This document shows positions 33,032-42,438 of a DNA stretch of 64,000 nt, piece by piece; position 1 is the first letter of the stretch; every line of letters starts with the position of its first letter. Below the pieces are notes generated by a model that saw only the letters and a list, made by a program, of their open reading frames with translations, ran no database searches and had not been told where the DNA came from. This stretch comes from Acinetobacter terrestris (lineage in GTDB: Bacteria; Pseudomonadota; Gammaproteobacteria; Pseudomonadales; Moraxellaceae): the NCBI RefSeq assembly GCF_004331155.1, contig NZ_SJNZ01000005.1, positions 1 through 64,000 on the forward strand, given 5' to 3'. The translations under genes were made by a program, and so were the position numbers.

Positions 33032-33769
33032 TTACCAACGTGAATCATTTTCACAGGGTATTTTGTCACCATCTCCATCCATTTTATTATCTGGACAATG
33101 TTGAACAAACCATTCAGCTTCTGCTCTTGAATTCATTTGGCTACAATGTTGTCGTCCATCACATTTAAATTGCGAAGGCTGCTGATGTTGTACAGCATTT
33201 TGTTTTTCAATACTGGCACTGACTTTTTCTGAACGGGGTTTATTGGTTAAATAGGTCTGATCTTCCAGATTTCTTTGTCCTTCTTCTGAAAGGACTCGAT
33301 CCGGTAAATCCCCCAAAGCTTCTCGCTGCTGTTCCACAATCTGCACCTGTTGTTGCATAAGTTGTTGTGCTTTCAGTTGCTGGGCCTGTCTATAATCTTG
33401 ATATTTGTTATAAACCACTACTGCCAGCACAGCGATAATGATTAGCCCAATAATAGTAAAAATACGACCTTTAGAATTACGCTCATTAAAACGTGGCGAA
33501 GCACTGTTATTGCTATACGAGCGTTGTTGGGGAACATCTTCTAAAGCTGCTGTGTTTTGCTTTAAATCCAAACGTACAATCTGATCGGCTTTTAATTTGC
33601 CGTTCTCTTCGACAATACGGAACTTTAACTTTTCCCCGAGTTTCGGTTCGACACTTTTATTGGGAAAATCCTTAATATGAAAAAATAAGTCTTTCGACTC
33701 CCCGTCAATTGCAATAAATCCAAAGCCACGCTCAATGATGTAGCTTTTAATTTCCCCCTCAACAAACAT
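33032..33769 (-). CDS. Cold-shock domain - membrane - excalibur domain protein
   Basis: The 245-residue protein has three parts. Residues 1-70 are a cold-shock-like OB domain with RGFGFIAIDGESKDLFFHIKDF. Residues about 103-122 are one membrane span (TIIGLIIIAVLAVVVY). After a Gln-rich coiled coil (130-155), the C-terminal 40 residues form an excalibur calcium-binding domain with FKCDGRQHCSQMNS, NKMDGDGDKIPCE and paired cysteines. The OB domain would face the cytoplasm and the excalibur domain the periplasm. Function unknown; the combination suggests a link between nucleic acid and the envelope. Confidence 0.8.
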   Translation of the reverse strand: MFVEGEIKSYIIERGFGFIAIDGESKDLFFHIKDFPNKSVEPKLGEKLKFRIVEENGKLKADQIVRLDLKQNTAALEDVPQQRSYSNNSASPRFNERNSKGRIFTIIGLIIIAVLAVVVYNKYQDYRQAQQLKAQQLMQQQVQIVEQQREALGDLPDRVLSEEGQRNLEDQTYLTNKPRSEKVSASIEKQNAVQHQQPSQFKCDGRQHCSQMNSRAEAEWFVQHCPDNKMDGDGDKIPCENDSRW

Positions 33770-33814
33770 AGCAATCTCTTATTATTTAAGTCTTATGCCG
33801 AGAATTGTAATAAA

Positions 33815-33839
33815 AAAAAGCGCCTAAATGGCGCTTTTT
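33815..33839. terminator. Intrinsic terminator between the two cold-shock-type genes
   Basis: AAAAAGCGCC TAAAT GGCGCTTTTT; a near copy of the hairpin at 32990-33019. Confidence 0.8.
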
Positions 33840-33893
33840 AATGAATATTTTAATCATCTAAATAAAATAATGAGATGACGAAAATTTATTCAA

Positions 33894-34190
33894 TCAACGT
33901 TTAAAGTTTGATAACAACGCTGTTGAAATGGCTTCATTGTGTTCCAATATTTTTTTCTGTTTGGTTTTGGCTGGATTTGGATCCACACGCTCAATACGTG
34001 TTGCCTTCATCTTCTCGCCATTTTCTTCAAGCACAAATTTTACTTTTTCATTGCGTTTTGGCTCAACCTCTGTGGCTGTGGCAAAATCTGAGATATGGAA
34101 AAATATATCTTCCCCTGCCATTGAAATAAAACCGAATCCTTTTTCAGGATTGTATTTGAATACTTTGCCGAATCTATATTCTAATTTCAT
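33894..34190 (-). CDS. Cold-shock domain protein (98 aa)
   Basis: Residues 1-70 form an OB-fold cold-shock domain with RNP1-like KGFGFISMAGEDIFFHISDF and the strand KVKFVLEENGEKMKATRIER. A basic tail follows (PAKTKQKKILEHNEA…). It probably binds single-stranded RNA or DNA in the cytoplasm. It lies just upstream of the membrane-anchored cold-shock protein and resembles its first domain, suggesting an old duplication. No AGG-type site of strength precedes the ATG, only a CAGCAGC stretch. Confidence 0.75.
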   Translation of the reverse strand: MKLEYRFGKVFKYNPEKGFGFISMAGEDIFFHISDFATATEVEPKRNEKVKFVLEENGEKMKATRIERVDPNPAKTKQKKILEHNEAISTALLSNFKR

Positions 34191-34230
34191 GCTGCTGCCC
34201 TATTTTAAAAATGCCATGTGTACATTATAT

Positions 34231-34258
34231 AAAAAAAGAGGCTTAAAGCCTCTTTTTT
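34231..34258. terminator. Bidirectional terminator (upp / cold-shock gene)
   Basis: AAAAAAAGAGGC TTAAA GCCTCTTTTTT lies just after upp on the minus strand. Confidence 0.8.
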
Positions 34259-34278
34259 CGATCTTTTAAAAAGACGAA

Positions 34279-34914
34279 TTAATCTTTTTGTACAGAACCA
34301 AAGATTTTATCGCCAGCATCACCCAGACCCGGAACGATATAACCATTTTCATTCAAACCATCATCAATTGATGCGGTAAAAATGATGACGTCAGGGTGCG
34401 CCGCTTCAACACGTTTGATCCCTTCAGGAGCAGCAACCAAAACCATGACACGGATATCTTTACAGCCACTTGCTTTCAATACATCAATAGCGGCAACCAG
34501 TGATGAACCAGTCGCCAACATTGGATCGATAATCATCGCCAAACGGTTTTGAACGTCCGGTACCAATTTTTTATAGTAAGTACGCGCTTCTAAAGTTTTT
34601 TCATCACGTTCTAAACCCAGAACCGATACTTTCGCACTTGGAATCAGATTCAAGAAACCATCTAACATGCCAATACCGGCGCGTAAAATTGGCACAACGG
34701 TAATTTTTTTACCGACAATACGATCTACAATTACCTTGCCATTCCAGCCATCAATTTCGTGATCACATACCGGTAAATCTTTGGTCGCTTCATAAGTGAG
34801 AAGCATGGTGACTTCTTGTGCTAATTCGCGGAAATTTTTTGTACTAATGTCTGCACGGCGTAGCAAACCAAGTTTATGTCGAATGAGCGGATGACGGATT
34901 TCATGAATAGCCAC
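34279..34914 (-). CDS. upp: Uracil phosphoribosyltransferase
   Basis: The 211-residue enzyme converts uracil and PRPP to UMP in pyrimidine salvage. The GTG start at 34914 gives the family N terminus [20 protein letters not shown]. The PRPP-binding loop reads [20 protein letters not shown] and the uracil-binding end reads [23 protein letters not shown] is the ribosome binding site. A longer upstream frame exists but lacks any signal. The gene stands alone, downstream of the nuo terminator. Confidence 0.93.
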   Translation of the reverse strand: MAIHEIRHPLIRHKLGLLRRADISTKNFRELAQEVTMLLTYEATKDLPVCDHEIDGWNGKVIVDRIVGKKITVVPILRAGIGMLDGFLNLIPSAKVSVLGLERDEKTLEARTYYKKLVPDVQNRLAMIIDPMLATGSSLVAAIDVLKASGCKDIRVMVLVAAPEGIKRVEAAHPDVIIFTASIDDGLNENGYIVPGLGDAGDKIFGSVQKD

Positions 34915-34981
34915 GGGAGAACACCTAAAAGATGAGATAAAATTTCTCCTATTATAAATGTTTTTTATATCTCTTATAAAC

Positions 34982-35011
34982 AAAAAAGCCCCCTAATCTA
35001 GGAGGCTTTTT
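34982..35011 (-). terminator. Terminator of the nuo operon
   Basis: AAAAAGCCTCC and its partner GGGGCTTTTTT form a stem 26 bp downstream of the nuoN stop. Confidence 0.8.
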
Positions 35012-35036
35012 GTTTAAAACTAATCGTTTTTTTAGA

Positions 35037-36530
35037 TTACTGCTGAGAAAGCATGAAATGCAGCGGAGATAAAATCTCTGCTTGAAGCGCTAACTTGATG
35101 ATTGGGTCAGGGTAAACACCGATTACCAATACAGCGAGTGCAGCAGCAAGCACCATAAGACCACCGACTTTTTGACCCCAATGTTTATCGGCATCAATAC
35201 GCGGGGTATCTGGAGGTGTCATGTACATCACCACCATCACACGAAGGTAGTAATACAAACCAATACCAGAACCCACGATGATCATTGCAGCAAGGAACCA
35301 ATGTTGCGTTGTTACCGCAGCCATGATTACCAGGAACTTACCAATGAAACCCGCAGTTAGTGGAATACCGGCAAGCGACAACATCATGACAGTCAAAGTT
35401 GCAGTCAGGATTGGACGACGCCAGAACAAACCACGGTAATCCGCCAAACTTTCTGCTTCATTGTCGTTGTTGTACGGGCTCGACATTAACGCAACCACAC
35501 CGAACGCACCAATTGTTGTTAACACATAAGTGATCACATAAACCGTTACGTTACCAAGGCTTGCGTAAGTCATGCTGATTAAACCAATCAACAAATAACC
35601 AAAGTGTGCAATTGAAGAATAACCCAGGATACGTTTCAAGTTGACTTGACGTACCGCAAGGAAGTTACCCACCAAGATTGAAAGCACCGCAATAATCGTG
35701 ATGATGGTTACAATTGAATCAACCAGGATTGCACCTGAAGAAAGCAAGTAACGTACAAATAAACCAATCGTTGCAACTTTCGCAACAGTCGCAAGGAATG
35801 TTGCGATTGGCGCTGGTGCACCGGCATAAACGTCTGGTGTCCATTTGTGGAACGGCGCAAGAGACAATTTAAATGCTACGGCACAGATGATTAAGCCTAA
35901 ACCTAAAATCACCATTGGTTGCTGGATCGCTTGCATTAAGGCTTGAACATTGTCATAGAAAGACAATGAACCGGTATACGCATAGATATATGCCATGCCC
36001 ATCAACAACATTGCTGAAGCGGTTGCTGAAAGCACTAGGTATTTGATACCCGCTTCTAAAGAACGTGACCGCTGATGCGTATATGCCAACAGACCGTATA
36101 CAGGAATCGACATCAACTCAAGGCTGATAAAGAAAGATGCATAGTGAGAGCTTGCTACCATCAGCATTGCACCCGCTACCGAGCACAACATCAAGATATA
36201 CAGTTCTTCACGGTTATCTGTGTAGTTTTCAATATACGCGTGTGACAAGGTACAGCAAGCAAGGGCCGCAACAATAATCACCAATTGATAAAGCATGCTA
36301 AATGGATCAACCATAAACATGCCCATCACGTTTGATGGTGCAAATGCCCCACCAAACATAGCGAACAGGATATACAGCAAAGCAAGGTTTAAGCCCACTA
36401 CAGATGCTGTTGCACTTAAATTATGGTTACGTTTAATTGCAATGAGAAGCATCACAACGATCGCAGTTAAAGCCACGATCATCACAGGAGCTAATGGCAT
36501 AAGCTCAGAAAATGACATTGTGAAGTTCAT
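35037..36530 (-). CDS. nuoN: NADH-quinone oxidoreductase subunit N
   Basis: The 497-residue protein has 14 predicted membrane segments and is one of the three antiporter-like proton-pumping subunits of complex I. Conserved charged positions appear in the segments FISLELMSIPVYGLLAY and SLAPFHKWTPDVYAGAPAPI. It is the last gene of the operon, three bases after nuoM, and is followed by a terminator. Confidence 0.96.
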   Translation of the reverse strand: MNFTMSFSELMPLAPVMIVALTAIVVMLLIAIKRNHNLSATASVVGLNLALLYILFAMFGGAFAPSNVMGMFMVDPFSMLYQLVIIVAALACCTLSHAYIENYTDNREELYILMLCSVAGAMLMVASSHYASFFISLELMSIPVYGLLAYTHQRSRSLEAGIKYLVLSATASAMLLMGMAYIYAYTGSLSFYDNVQALMQAIQQPMVILGLGLIICAVAFKLSLAPFHKWTPDVYAGAPAPIATFLATVAKVATIGLFVRYLLSSGAILVDSIVTIITIIAVLSILVGNFLAVRQVNLKRILGYSSIAHFGYLLIGLISMTYASLGNVTVYVITYVLTTIGAFGVVALMSSPYNNDNEAESLADYRGLFWRRPILTATLTVMMLSLAGIPLTAGFIGKFLVIMAAVTTQHWFLAAMIIVGSGIGLYYYLRVMVVMYMTPPDTPRIDADKHWGQKVGGLMVLAAALAVLVIGVYPDPIIKLALQAEILSPLHFMLSQQ

Positions 36531-36533
36531 GGC

Positions 36534-38144
36534 TTATTGGATCTCCACATTTTGTTGAGATACGACTTGTTGAGTCGCATCGACAACGTCTTGAACTGGA
36601 ATATAGCTATTTGCTAACCACGCCATGCTTGAATTTGAAATATCAAGGAAGCTCTGTGGGTAGATACCAAGCCATAGTAGAGCAACGGCACACACCAACA
36701 AAATAACAATCTCACGTGAGTTTAAGTCTTTCAGTGGGTTTGTATAATGTTGTTTTTGCTCTTCGTTTGGCGTACCAAACATTGCTTTGTGGATGAGGAT
36801 TAAGCCATAAAGACCTGCCAACACCAAGCTGATTGCTGCCAAAATGGTAAAGGTTGGGAATTTTTCGAATGAACCCATCAAAATCAGGAATTCACCAATA
36901 AAGTTACCCAGACCCGGAATACCAACAAGGGCTGCGACAAAGAACATCAAGAAAAATGGCAGGTATTGGAACTGACCACGAATACCGCCCATTTTACGTA
37001 AGTCACGGGTATGTAAACGCTCATACACTTGACCACACATAATGAACAGTGCAGCAGATGAAATACCATGTGCCAACATCATGATCATCAGACCTTGGAA
37101 GGTCAAAATGTTACCTGCGTAGATCGCAAGGAGTACAAAGCCCATGTGCGAAATAGAGGTATAAGCCAGTAAACGTTTCATATCGGTTTGCTGGAAAGCA
37201 CACCAGGCGCCGTAGAACACACCAAGTAAACCGAAGATGATTGCGATGTCTGCAAACTGTGCAGAAGCCGCCGGAAAGAATGGAATAACGAAACGCAGTA
37301 AACCGTATGCCGCTGTCTTAATCAAGATACCTGCCAAGTCGACAGAACCTGCTGTCGGTGCTTGAGCATGCGCATCTGGTAACCAGCCGTGCAATGGGAA
37401 CACTGGAAGTTTCACAGCGAAACCAATGAACATACAGATCATCAAGGCATAAGCCACTGATGGTAATTGTGCATCAAGCGTATTCGCCACACCTAACAAG
37501 TAGTTGTAATCAAATCCGATCATGCCAGTCATCATGTAACCGTAAACCACAAGGCCTAGGATACCGATGAGCATGATTAAACCTGCAACCTGGGTATAGA
37601 TGAAGAACTTGGTCGCTGCGTATACACGTGATTTGTTGTCCGCGCCTTTATGACCCCATAACGCAATCAGGAAGTAGATTGGTACAAGCATCATCTCCCA
37701 GAAGAAGAAGAACAGGAACAGGTCAATCGCGATAAATACACCGATGACCCCACCCAAAGACCATAAAAGGTTTAAGTGGAAGAATCCGACATTCTTTTGA
37801 ATCTCACCCCATGAACAGCCAACTGCAAGTACACCCAGTAATGCAGTCAAGCCAACCATCAGTAAAGATAAACCATCCACAGCCAAGTGAATGTTAATGC
37901 CGAGGGTCTGAATCCAAGGCACCATGAATTCGGCAGCCCAAGTCGGAACTTTAGCGCCTAATTCATAGTTATAAGTACCTGATTGCCAAAGCGCAACAGT
38001 TAAGCCCAAAGTGATGAGCATACCAATTAAGGCAATATAACGTGGCAATTTGTCGTCGAACTTGTCGACTAACCAACAAATAAAACCTGCAATGAACGGT
38101 ACGAGGATCAGCGCGGGTAAAATCCAGTTGTTTGTGATTTCCAT
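36534..38144 (-). CDS. nuoM: NADH-quinone oxidoreductase subunit M
   Basis: A 536-residue antiporter-like membrane subunit. The key glutamate lies in FFFFFWEMMLVPIYFLIALW (about residue 150). The broken-helix lysine region reads VKLPVFPLHGWLPDAHAQAP. It sits between nuoL (1 bp gap) and nuoN, the standard order. Confidence 0.96.
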   Translation of the reverse strand: MEITNNWILPALILVPFIAGFICWLVDKFDDKLPRYIALIGMLITLGLTVALWQSGTYNYELGAKVPTWAAEFMVPWIQTLGINIHLAVDGLSLLMVGLTALLGVLAVGCSWGEIQKNVGFFHLNLLWSLGGVIGVFIAIDLFLFFFFWEMMLVPIYFLIALWGHKGADNKSRVYAATKFFIYTQVAGLIMLIGILGLVVYGYMMTGMIGFDYNYLLGVANTLDAQLPSVAYALMICMFIGFAVKLPVFPLHGWLPDAHAQAPTAGSVDLAGILIKTAAYGLLRFVIPFFPAASAQFADIAIIFGLLGVFYGAWCAFQQTDMKRLLAYTSISHMGFVLLAIYAGNILTFQGLMIMMLAHGISSAALFIMCGQVYERLHTRDLRKMGGIRGQFQYLPFFLMFFVAALVGIPGLGNFIGEFLILMGSFEKFPTFTILAAISLVLAGLYGLILIHKAMFGTPNEEQKQHYTNPLKDLNSREIVILLVCAVALLWLGIYPQSFLDISNSSMAWLANSYIPVQDVVDATQQVVSQQNVEIQ

Positions 38145-38145
38145 C

Positions 38146-40035
38146 TTATTTCCCCACTACCTGAATCACGATCAAGATCATCAGCAAGACCACTACACCG
38201 AGTGACATACTTGATGCGTATTCACGCAATGAACCTGTTTGACGTGAGCTTGTGAAGCTATGACCACCTTTAACAATGGCAGGAAGCACCAACCACAAAC
38301 CATCAATTGGATCACGGCCTAAAATTTTCGCAATAAACAAATATGGTTTTACAAATACGATGTTATACAACGCATCAAAACCAAGTGCATTACGGCAAAT
38401 ATTGGCAAGACCTGCACCCAATGTAGTTTTAGCAAACGCTTTAACTGCTTTATAAGCAAAGGCAAACAAGATCACGCCAACCACAAGACCGGCAAGTGCA
38501 ATACCGACTGCTGTATATTCAGCGCCGTGTACACCCGCTTCAAGTGTTTCAGGAATAATAAACGCCGGAATTTTCGCAGAGTTTAAAATTGCTTCTACGG
38601 GCGCTTTTAAGAAGTAAGCCAAACCAGTTGAAAGTACCGCCAAGATACCCAATGGTGCCCAATAAGTCGCACCTTTGATTTCGTGATACGGTGTGTTTTC
38701 TTTACCAAAGAATACAACCCAGATTAAACGGAATGTATAGATTGAAGTTAAGAATGCACCAGCAACACCGACCCAGTACAAGCTGTTATAAACTGCAACA
38801 CTTTGCCCCTGCGCCCAAACTGCACCAAGGATGGCATCTTTCGAGAAGAAGCCGATGGTCAAGAATGGAATTGCAGCCAAGGCACCGCCACCAATCGCGA
38901 AGCAGGCAAACAAGAATTTGTTATGTTTGAACAAGCCACCCATTTTGAAGATGTTTTGTTCGTGGTGGTAAGCCAGAATCACCGCACCAGACGACAAGAA
39001 CAATAATGCCTTGAAGAATGCGTGTGAAAGCATATGGAATAAACCGGCTTGGTATGCTTCAGCACCGACAGCCATAAACATGTAACCGAGCTGACTCATG
39101 GTTGAGTAAGCCAAGATACGTTTGATGTCGGTTTGAACCAATGCAGCAAAACCAGCAACAATCAATGTTACCGCACCTGTAATCGAAATGAACATCATCA
39201 CTTCAGGTGTCATTTCAAACACGGAGAACATACGGCAGCACAGGTAAATACCTGCAGTAACCATTGTTGCAGCATGGATCAATGCAGAAACAGGTGTAGG
39301 ACCTGCCATCGCATCAGCCAACCATGTTTGTAATGGAATTTGCGCAGATTTACCGGCAGCACCCAAGAACAACATTAAAGATGTCCAGATCGCAAGTGAA
39401 TGGTCACCCGCTAAAACTTGAGGTGCATTGGCAACGATTGTTCCGATATGCAAAGTACCAAATTGTTGGTAAAGCAAGAACAATGCGATCAGCAAGAATA
39501 CGTCACCGATACGGGTTACGGTAAATGCCTTAATTGCTGCATAACCATTTTCAGGTTTTTGGTAGTAGTAACCAATCAGCAAGTATGAGCAAAGACCAAC
39601 GCCTTCCCAACCCAAGAACAATAACGCCAGGTTATCGCCAAGGACCAATAACAACATGCTCGCTACGAACAGGTTGAAGTAAGAGAAGAAACGTGCAAAG
39701 TCTTCATCCCCATGCATGTACCATGATGCAAAGATGTGGATTAAGAAACCAACACCCGTCACCATGCCCATCATCAGTAATGACAGACCGTCTAGATGCA
39801 GGCTCATGCCCGGTGCTAAGCCACCGACATTGAACCAGGTCCAAAGATGTTGAACCTGAGCAACCGAGCCATTCTCGACAAAGCCCATACCAGCGATTAA
39901 AGCAAATAAAGCAGAAAGACCTACTGAACCTACCCCAATAATGGCTGCCACACTTTCAGGAAGCTTGTTGCGCCCCGCCGCTAAAAGGATAAAACCAATG
40001 AGCGGAAATAATACTGTTAAATATAAATAACTCAT
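38146..40035 (-). CDS. nuoL: NADH-quinone oxidoreductase subunit L
   Basis: The 629-residue subunit is the distal proton pump with a long amphipathic lateral helix at its C terminus. Segments include [40 protein letters not shown] and [16 protein letters not shown]. Its start overlaps the nuoK stop by four bases, indicating translational coupling. Confidence 0.96.
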   Translation of the reverse strand: MSYLYLTVLFPLIGFILLAAGRNKLPESVAAIIGVGSVGLSALFALIAGMGFVENGSVAQVQHLWTWFNVGGLAPGMSLHLDGLSLLMMGMVTGVGFLIHIFASWYMHGDEDFARFFSYFNLFVASMLLLVLGDNLALLFLGWEGVGLCSYLLIGYYYQKPENGYAAIKAFTVTRIGDVFLLIALFLLYQQFGTLHIGTIVANAPQVLAGDHSLAIWTSLMLFLGAAGKSAQIPLQTWLADAMAGPTPVSALIHAATMVTAGIYLCCRMFSVFEMTPEVMMFISITGAVTLIVAGFAALVQTDIKRILAYSTMSQLGYMFMAVGAEAYQAGLFHMLSHAFFKALLFLSSGAVILAYHHEQNIFKMGGLFKHNKFLFACFAIGGGALAAIPFLTIGFFSKDAILGAVWAQGQSVAVYNSLYWVGVAGAFLTSIYTFRLIWVVFFGKENTPYHEIKGATYWAPLGILAVLSTGLAYFLKAPVEAILNSAKIPAFIIPETLEAGVHGAEYTAVGIALAGLVVGVILFAFAYKAVKAFAKTTLGAGLANICRNALGFDALYNIVFVKPYLFIAKILGRDPIDGLWLVLPAIVKGGHSFTSSRQTGSLREYASSMSLGVVVLLMILIVIQVVGK

Positions 40036-40340
40036 CCGCGCATCTCACTAGCAGCATCCACATCCAAATGATGGAAGCGATGGTAGAACTGAAGGACGAT
40101 CGCAAGACCAATACACGCCTCTGCAGCAGCAAGGGTTAAAATCAGGATGAACATGATTTGTCCATCTGGCTGTAACCATGCGCTACCCGCTAGAACGAAC
40201 GCAAGTGCAGCTGCGTTCATCATCACTTCAAGGCTCATTAACATAAATAATAGGTTGCGTCGCACCATTACACCGTAAAAACCGAGTGCAAAAAGAATGG
40301 TTGCAACGATCAAACCATGTTCTAAAGGGATGTTGCCCAT
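40032..40340 (-). CDS. nuoK: NADH-quinone oxidoreductase subunit K
   Basis: A 102-residue protein with three membrane segments and the buried glutamates of the proton path in [20 protein letters not shown] and [14 protein letters not shown]. It overlaps nuoJ by one base and nuoL by four. Confidence 0.95.
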   Translation of the reverse strand: MGNIPLEHGLIVATILFALGFYGVMVRRNLLFMLMSLEVMMNAAALAFVLAGSAWLQPDGQIMFILILTLAAAEACIGLAIVLQFYHRFHHLDVDAASEMRG

Positions 40341-40861
40341 TATTCTTTTTCCTTTTCTGCACTTGGTTCACGTTTACCTAAATGGAATGCTGCAACCAGG
40401 GCTGCAAGCAATAACATCGCGGCAACTTCTACCAATAGTAAGTAGTGAGTAAAGAGCGCTTGACCAACAGCTTTAGGTCCAATCACTTCTGTGCCCATGA
40501 CAGGCCCAGATGTTGTGTAATCTGAACCGAGCATCCAAATAAGCACTAGGCCCATCAGGAAACTCACCATTGCAGGATATGCCCATGCAGATGAAGTGAG
40601 CCACTTAGTTTCCTGATCAACTGTATGTTGACCAAGATTCAGCATCATCACCACAAACACGAACAACACCATGATCGCGCCTGCATAAACAATAATTTCA
40701 AGTGCACCAGCGAATGGTGCACCCACGATCATGAACATACCTGCAACTGCAAGCAATGAAACGATCAAGCTAAGCAATGCATGTACAGGATTCGCGTTGG
40801 TCACAACGCGAATCGTAGAGACAATGGCCACAAGTGCCATCAAATAAAATGGCCACATCAT
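40340..40861 (-). CDS. nuoJ: NADH-quinone oxidoreductase subunit J
   Basis: A 173-residue membrane subunit with five spans. The conserved segment [20 protein letters not shown] contains the pi-bulge helix TM3 that gates coupling. The charged C terminus ([10 protein letters not shown]) is cytoplasmic. It overlaps nuoI by four bases. Confidence 0.95.
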   Translation of the reverse strand: MMWPFYLMALVAIVSTIRVVTNANPVHALLSLIVSLLAVAGMFMIVGAPFAGALEIIVYAGAIMVLFVFVVMMLNLGQHTVDQETKWLTSSAWAYPAMVSFLMGLVLIWMLGSDYTTSGPVMGTEVIGPKAVGQALFTHYLLLVEVAAMLLLAALVAAFHLGKREPSAEKEKE

Positions 40862-41400
40862 GGTAATAAGCTCCGTACGTCAACAGGCGCGCTTTCGCGT
40901 TGTGCTTGACCTTTATCTTTACCTGCTACAGCCATACCGGCTACGCGGTAGAAGTTGTAGTCAGGATATTTACCAGGACCTGAAATGAGCAAGTTTTCTT
41001 TCTCATAAACCAAGTCTTGACGAACGTATTCGCCTAATTCGAAATCTGGTGTCATCTGAATTGCAGTCGTTGGACATGCTTCTTCACACATACCGCAGAA
41101 AATGCAACGAGAGAAGTTGATACGGAAAAATTCCGGATACCAACGACCATCTTCTTTTTCTGCTTTTTGCAGTGAAATACAGCCCACCGGACAAGCAACC
41201 GCACATAAGTTACATGCAACACAGCGCTCTTCGCCATCTGGGTCACGTGTCAATACGATACGACCACGGAAACGCGGCGGAACAATTTGTTCACCTGGTA
41301 CTTCTGGATATAAAATGGTGTCACGTTTACGTGTCACGTGGCTGAATACCATCCACAATGAACGTACGATTGACCCGAATCCAGCTAGAATTTTATACAT
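40858..41400 (-). CDS. nuoI: NADH-quinone oxidoreductase subunit I
   Basis: The 180-residue peripheral-arm subunit carries two 4Fe-4S clusters (N6a and N6b) in the motifs [15 protein letters not shown] and [15 protein letters not shown], which pass electrons to NuoB. An N-terminal amphipathic helix binds the membrane arm. Confidence 0.96.
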   Translation of the reverse strand: MYKILAGFGSIVRSLWMVFSHVTRKRDTILYPEVPGEQIVPPRFRGRIVLTRDPDGEERCVACNLCAVACPVGCISLQKAEKEDGRWYPEFFRINFSRCIFCGMCEEACPTTAIQMTPDFELGEYVRQDLVYEKENLLISGPGKYPDYNFYRVAGMAVAGKDKGQAQRESAPVDVRSLLP

Positions 41401-41418
41401 TTTGTACTCCCTGCTGTC

Positions 41419-42435
41419 CTAGGCCTGATTCATCAGAATCACAGCACCAGTCACCAACAAGTTGACCAACGCCAATGGCAAACAAATCTTCCAACCAAAG
41501 TTCATTACTTGGTCATAACGTGGACGCATTAACGAACCACGAGCCAAGACAAACATCATTACAAAGAATGCTGTTTTGATAATGAACCAGAATACTGGTG
41601 GAATAAATGGAATTTCTAGGTTGAATGGCGCTAACCAACCACCGAAGAATAAAGTTACGATCAGTGCTGAAATAAGAACCACGTTGACATATTCTGCAAC
41701 GAAGAACATACCCCATTTCATACCGCCGTATTCGACATGGTAACCTTCTGCCAATTCTTGTTCAGCTTCGGGTTGGTCAAATGGATGACGATGCGTTACC
41801 GCAACACCAGCAACAATAAAGATCAAGAAACCCAAGAATTGAGGAATAACGAACCAGACATCACGTTGTGCTTCAACAATCTCACGCATGTTGAATGAAC
41901 CCGCAATTGCGACCACACCCATCAGCGAGATCCCCAAGAACACTTCATAAGAAATGGTTTGAGCTGCAGAACGAAGACCACCCAATAACGCATATTTGTT
42001 ATTTGAAGACCATCCACCGAACAGTACTGCATAGACTGCAATACCGGCCATTGCCATAAAGAACAATAGCCCGATACTCATGTCCGCAACACCCAGTGTT
42101 GGACTTACAGGAATCACCATGAACGAAAGTACCGCAGTTGCCATCGCAACTGCGGGTGCTAAACGGAAAGTCAGCTTGTCCGCAAACTTCGGTGTCCAAT
42201 CTTCCTTAAACATGATTTTCAGCATGTCGGCAACGATCTGGAACATACCCCCAGGACCAACACGGTTTGGACCGTAACGGTCTTGCCATAACGCAAGTAA
42301 ACGACGTTCGATGAATGACATCAACGCAGCGACAAGCACCACCACAAGCAAGATCACAATCGCTTGAACTACAGAATAAGCGATTGGCCAGTTCTCAGCC
42401 CAAAGCGGTGTTTGACGTATTAATTCTTGTTCCAT
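41419..42435 (-). CDS. nuoH: NADH-quinone oxidoreductase subunit H
   Basis: The 338-residue subunit has eight membrane segments and forms the quinone-binding cavity with NuoB and NuoD. The conserved cytoplasmic loop reads [20 protein letters not shown] and the early segment reads [20 protein letters not shown]. It starts three bases after the nuoG stop. Confidence 0.96.
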   Translation of the reverse strand: MEQELIRQTPLWAENWPIAYSVVQAIVILLVVVLVAALMSFIERRLLALWQDRYGPNRVGPGGMFQIVADMLKIMFKEDWTPKFADKLTFRLAPAVAMATAVLSFMVIPVSPTLGVADMSIGLLFFMAMAGIAVYAVLFGGWSSNNKYALLGGLRSAAQTISYEVFLGISLMGVVAIAGSFNMREIVEAQRDVWFVIPQFLGFLIFIVAGVAVTHRHPFDQPEAEQELAEGYHVEYGGMKWGMFFVAEYVNVVLISALIVTLFFGGWLAPFNLEIPFIPPVFWFIIKTAFFVMMFVLARGSLMRPRYDQVMNFGWKICLPLALVNLLVTGAVILMNQA

Positions 42436-42438
42436 GAA

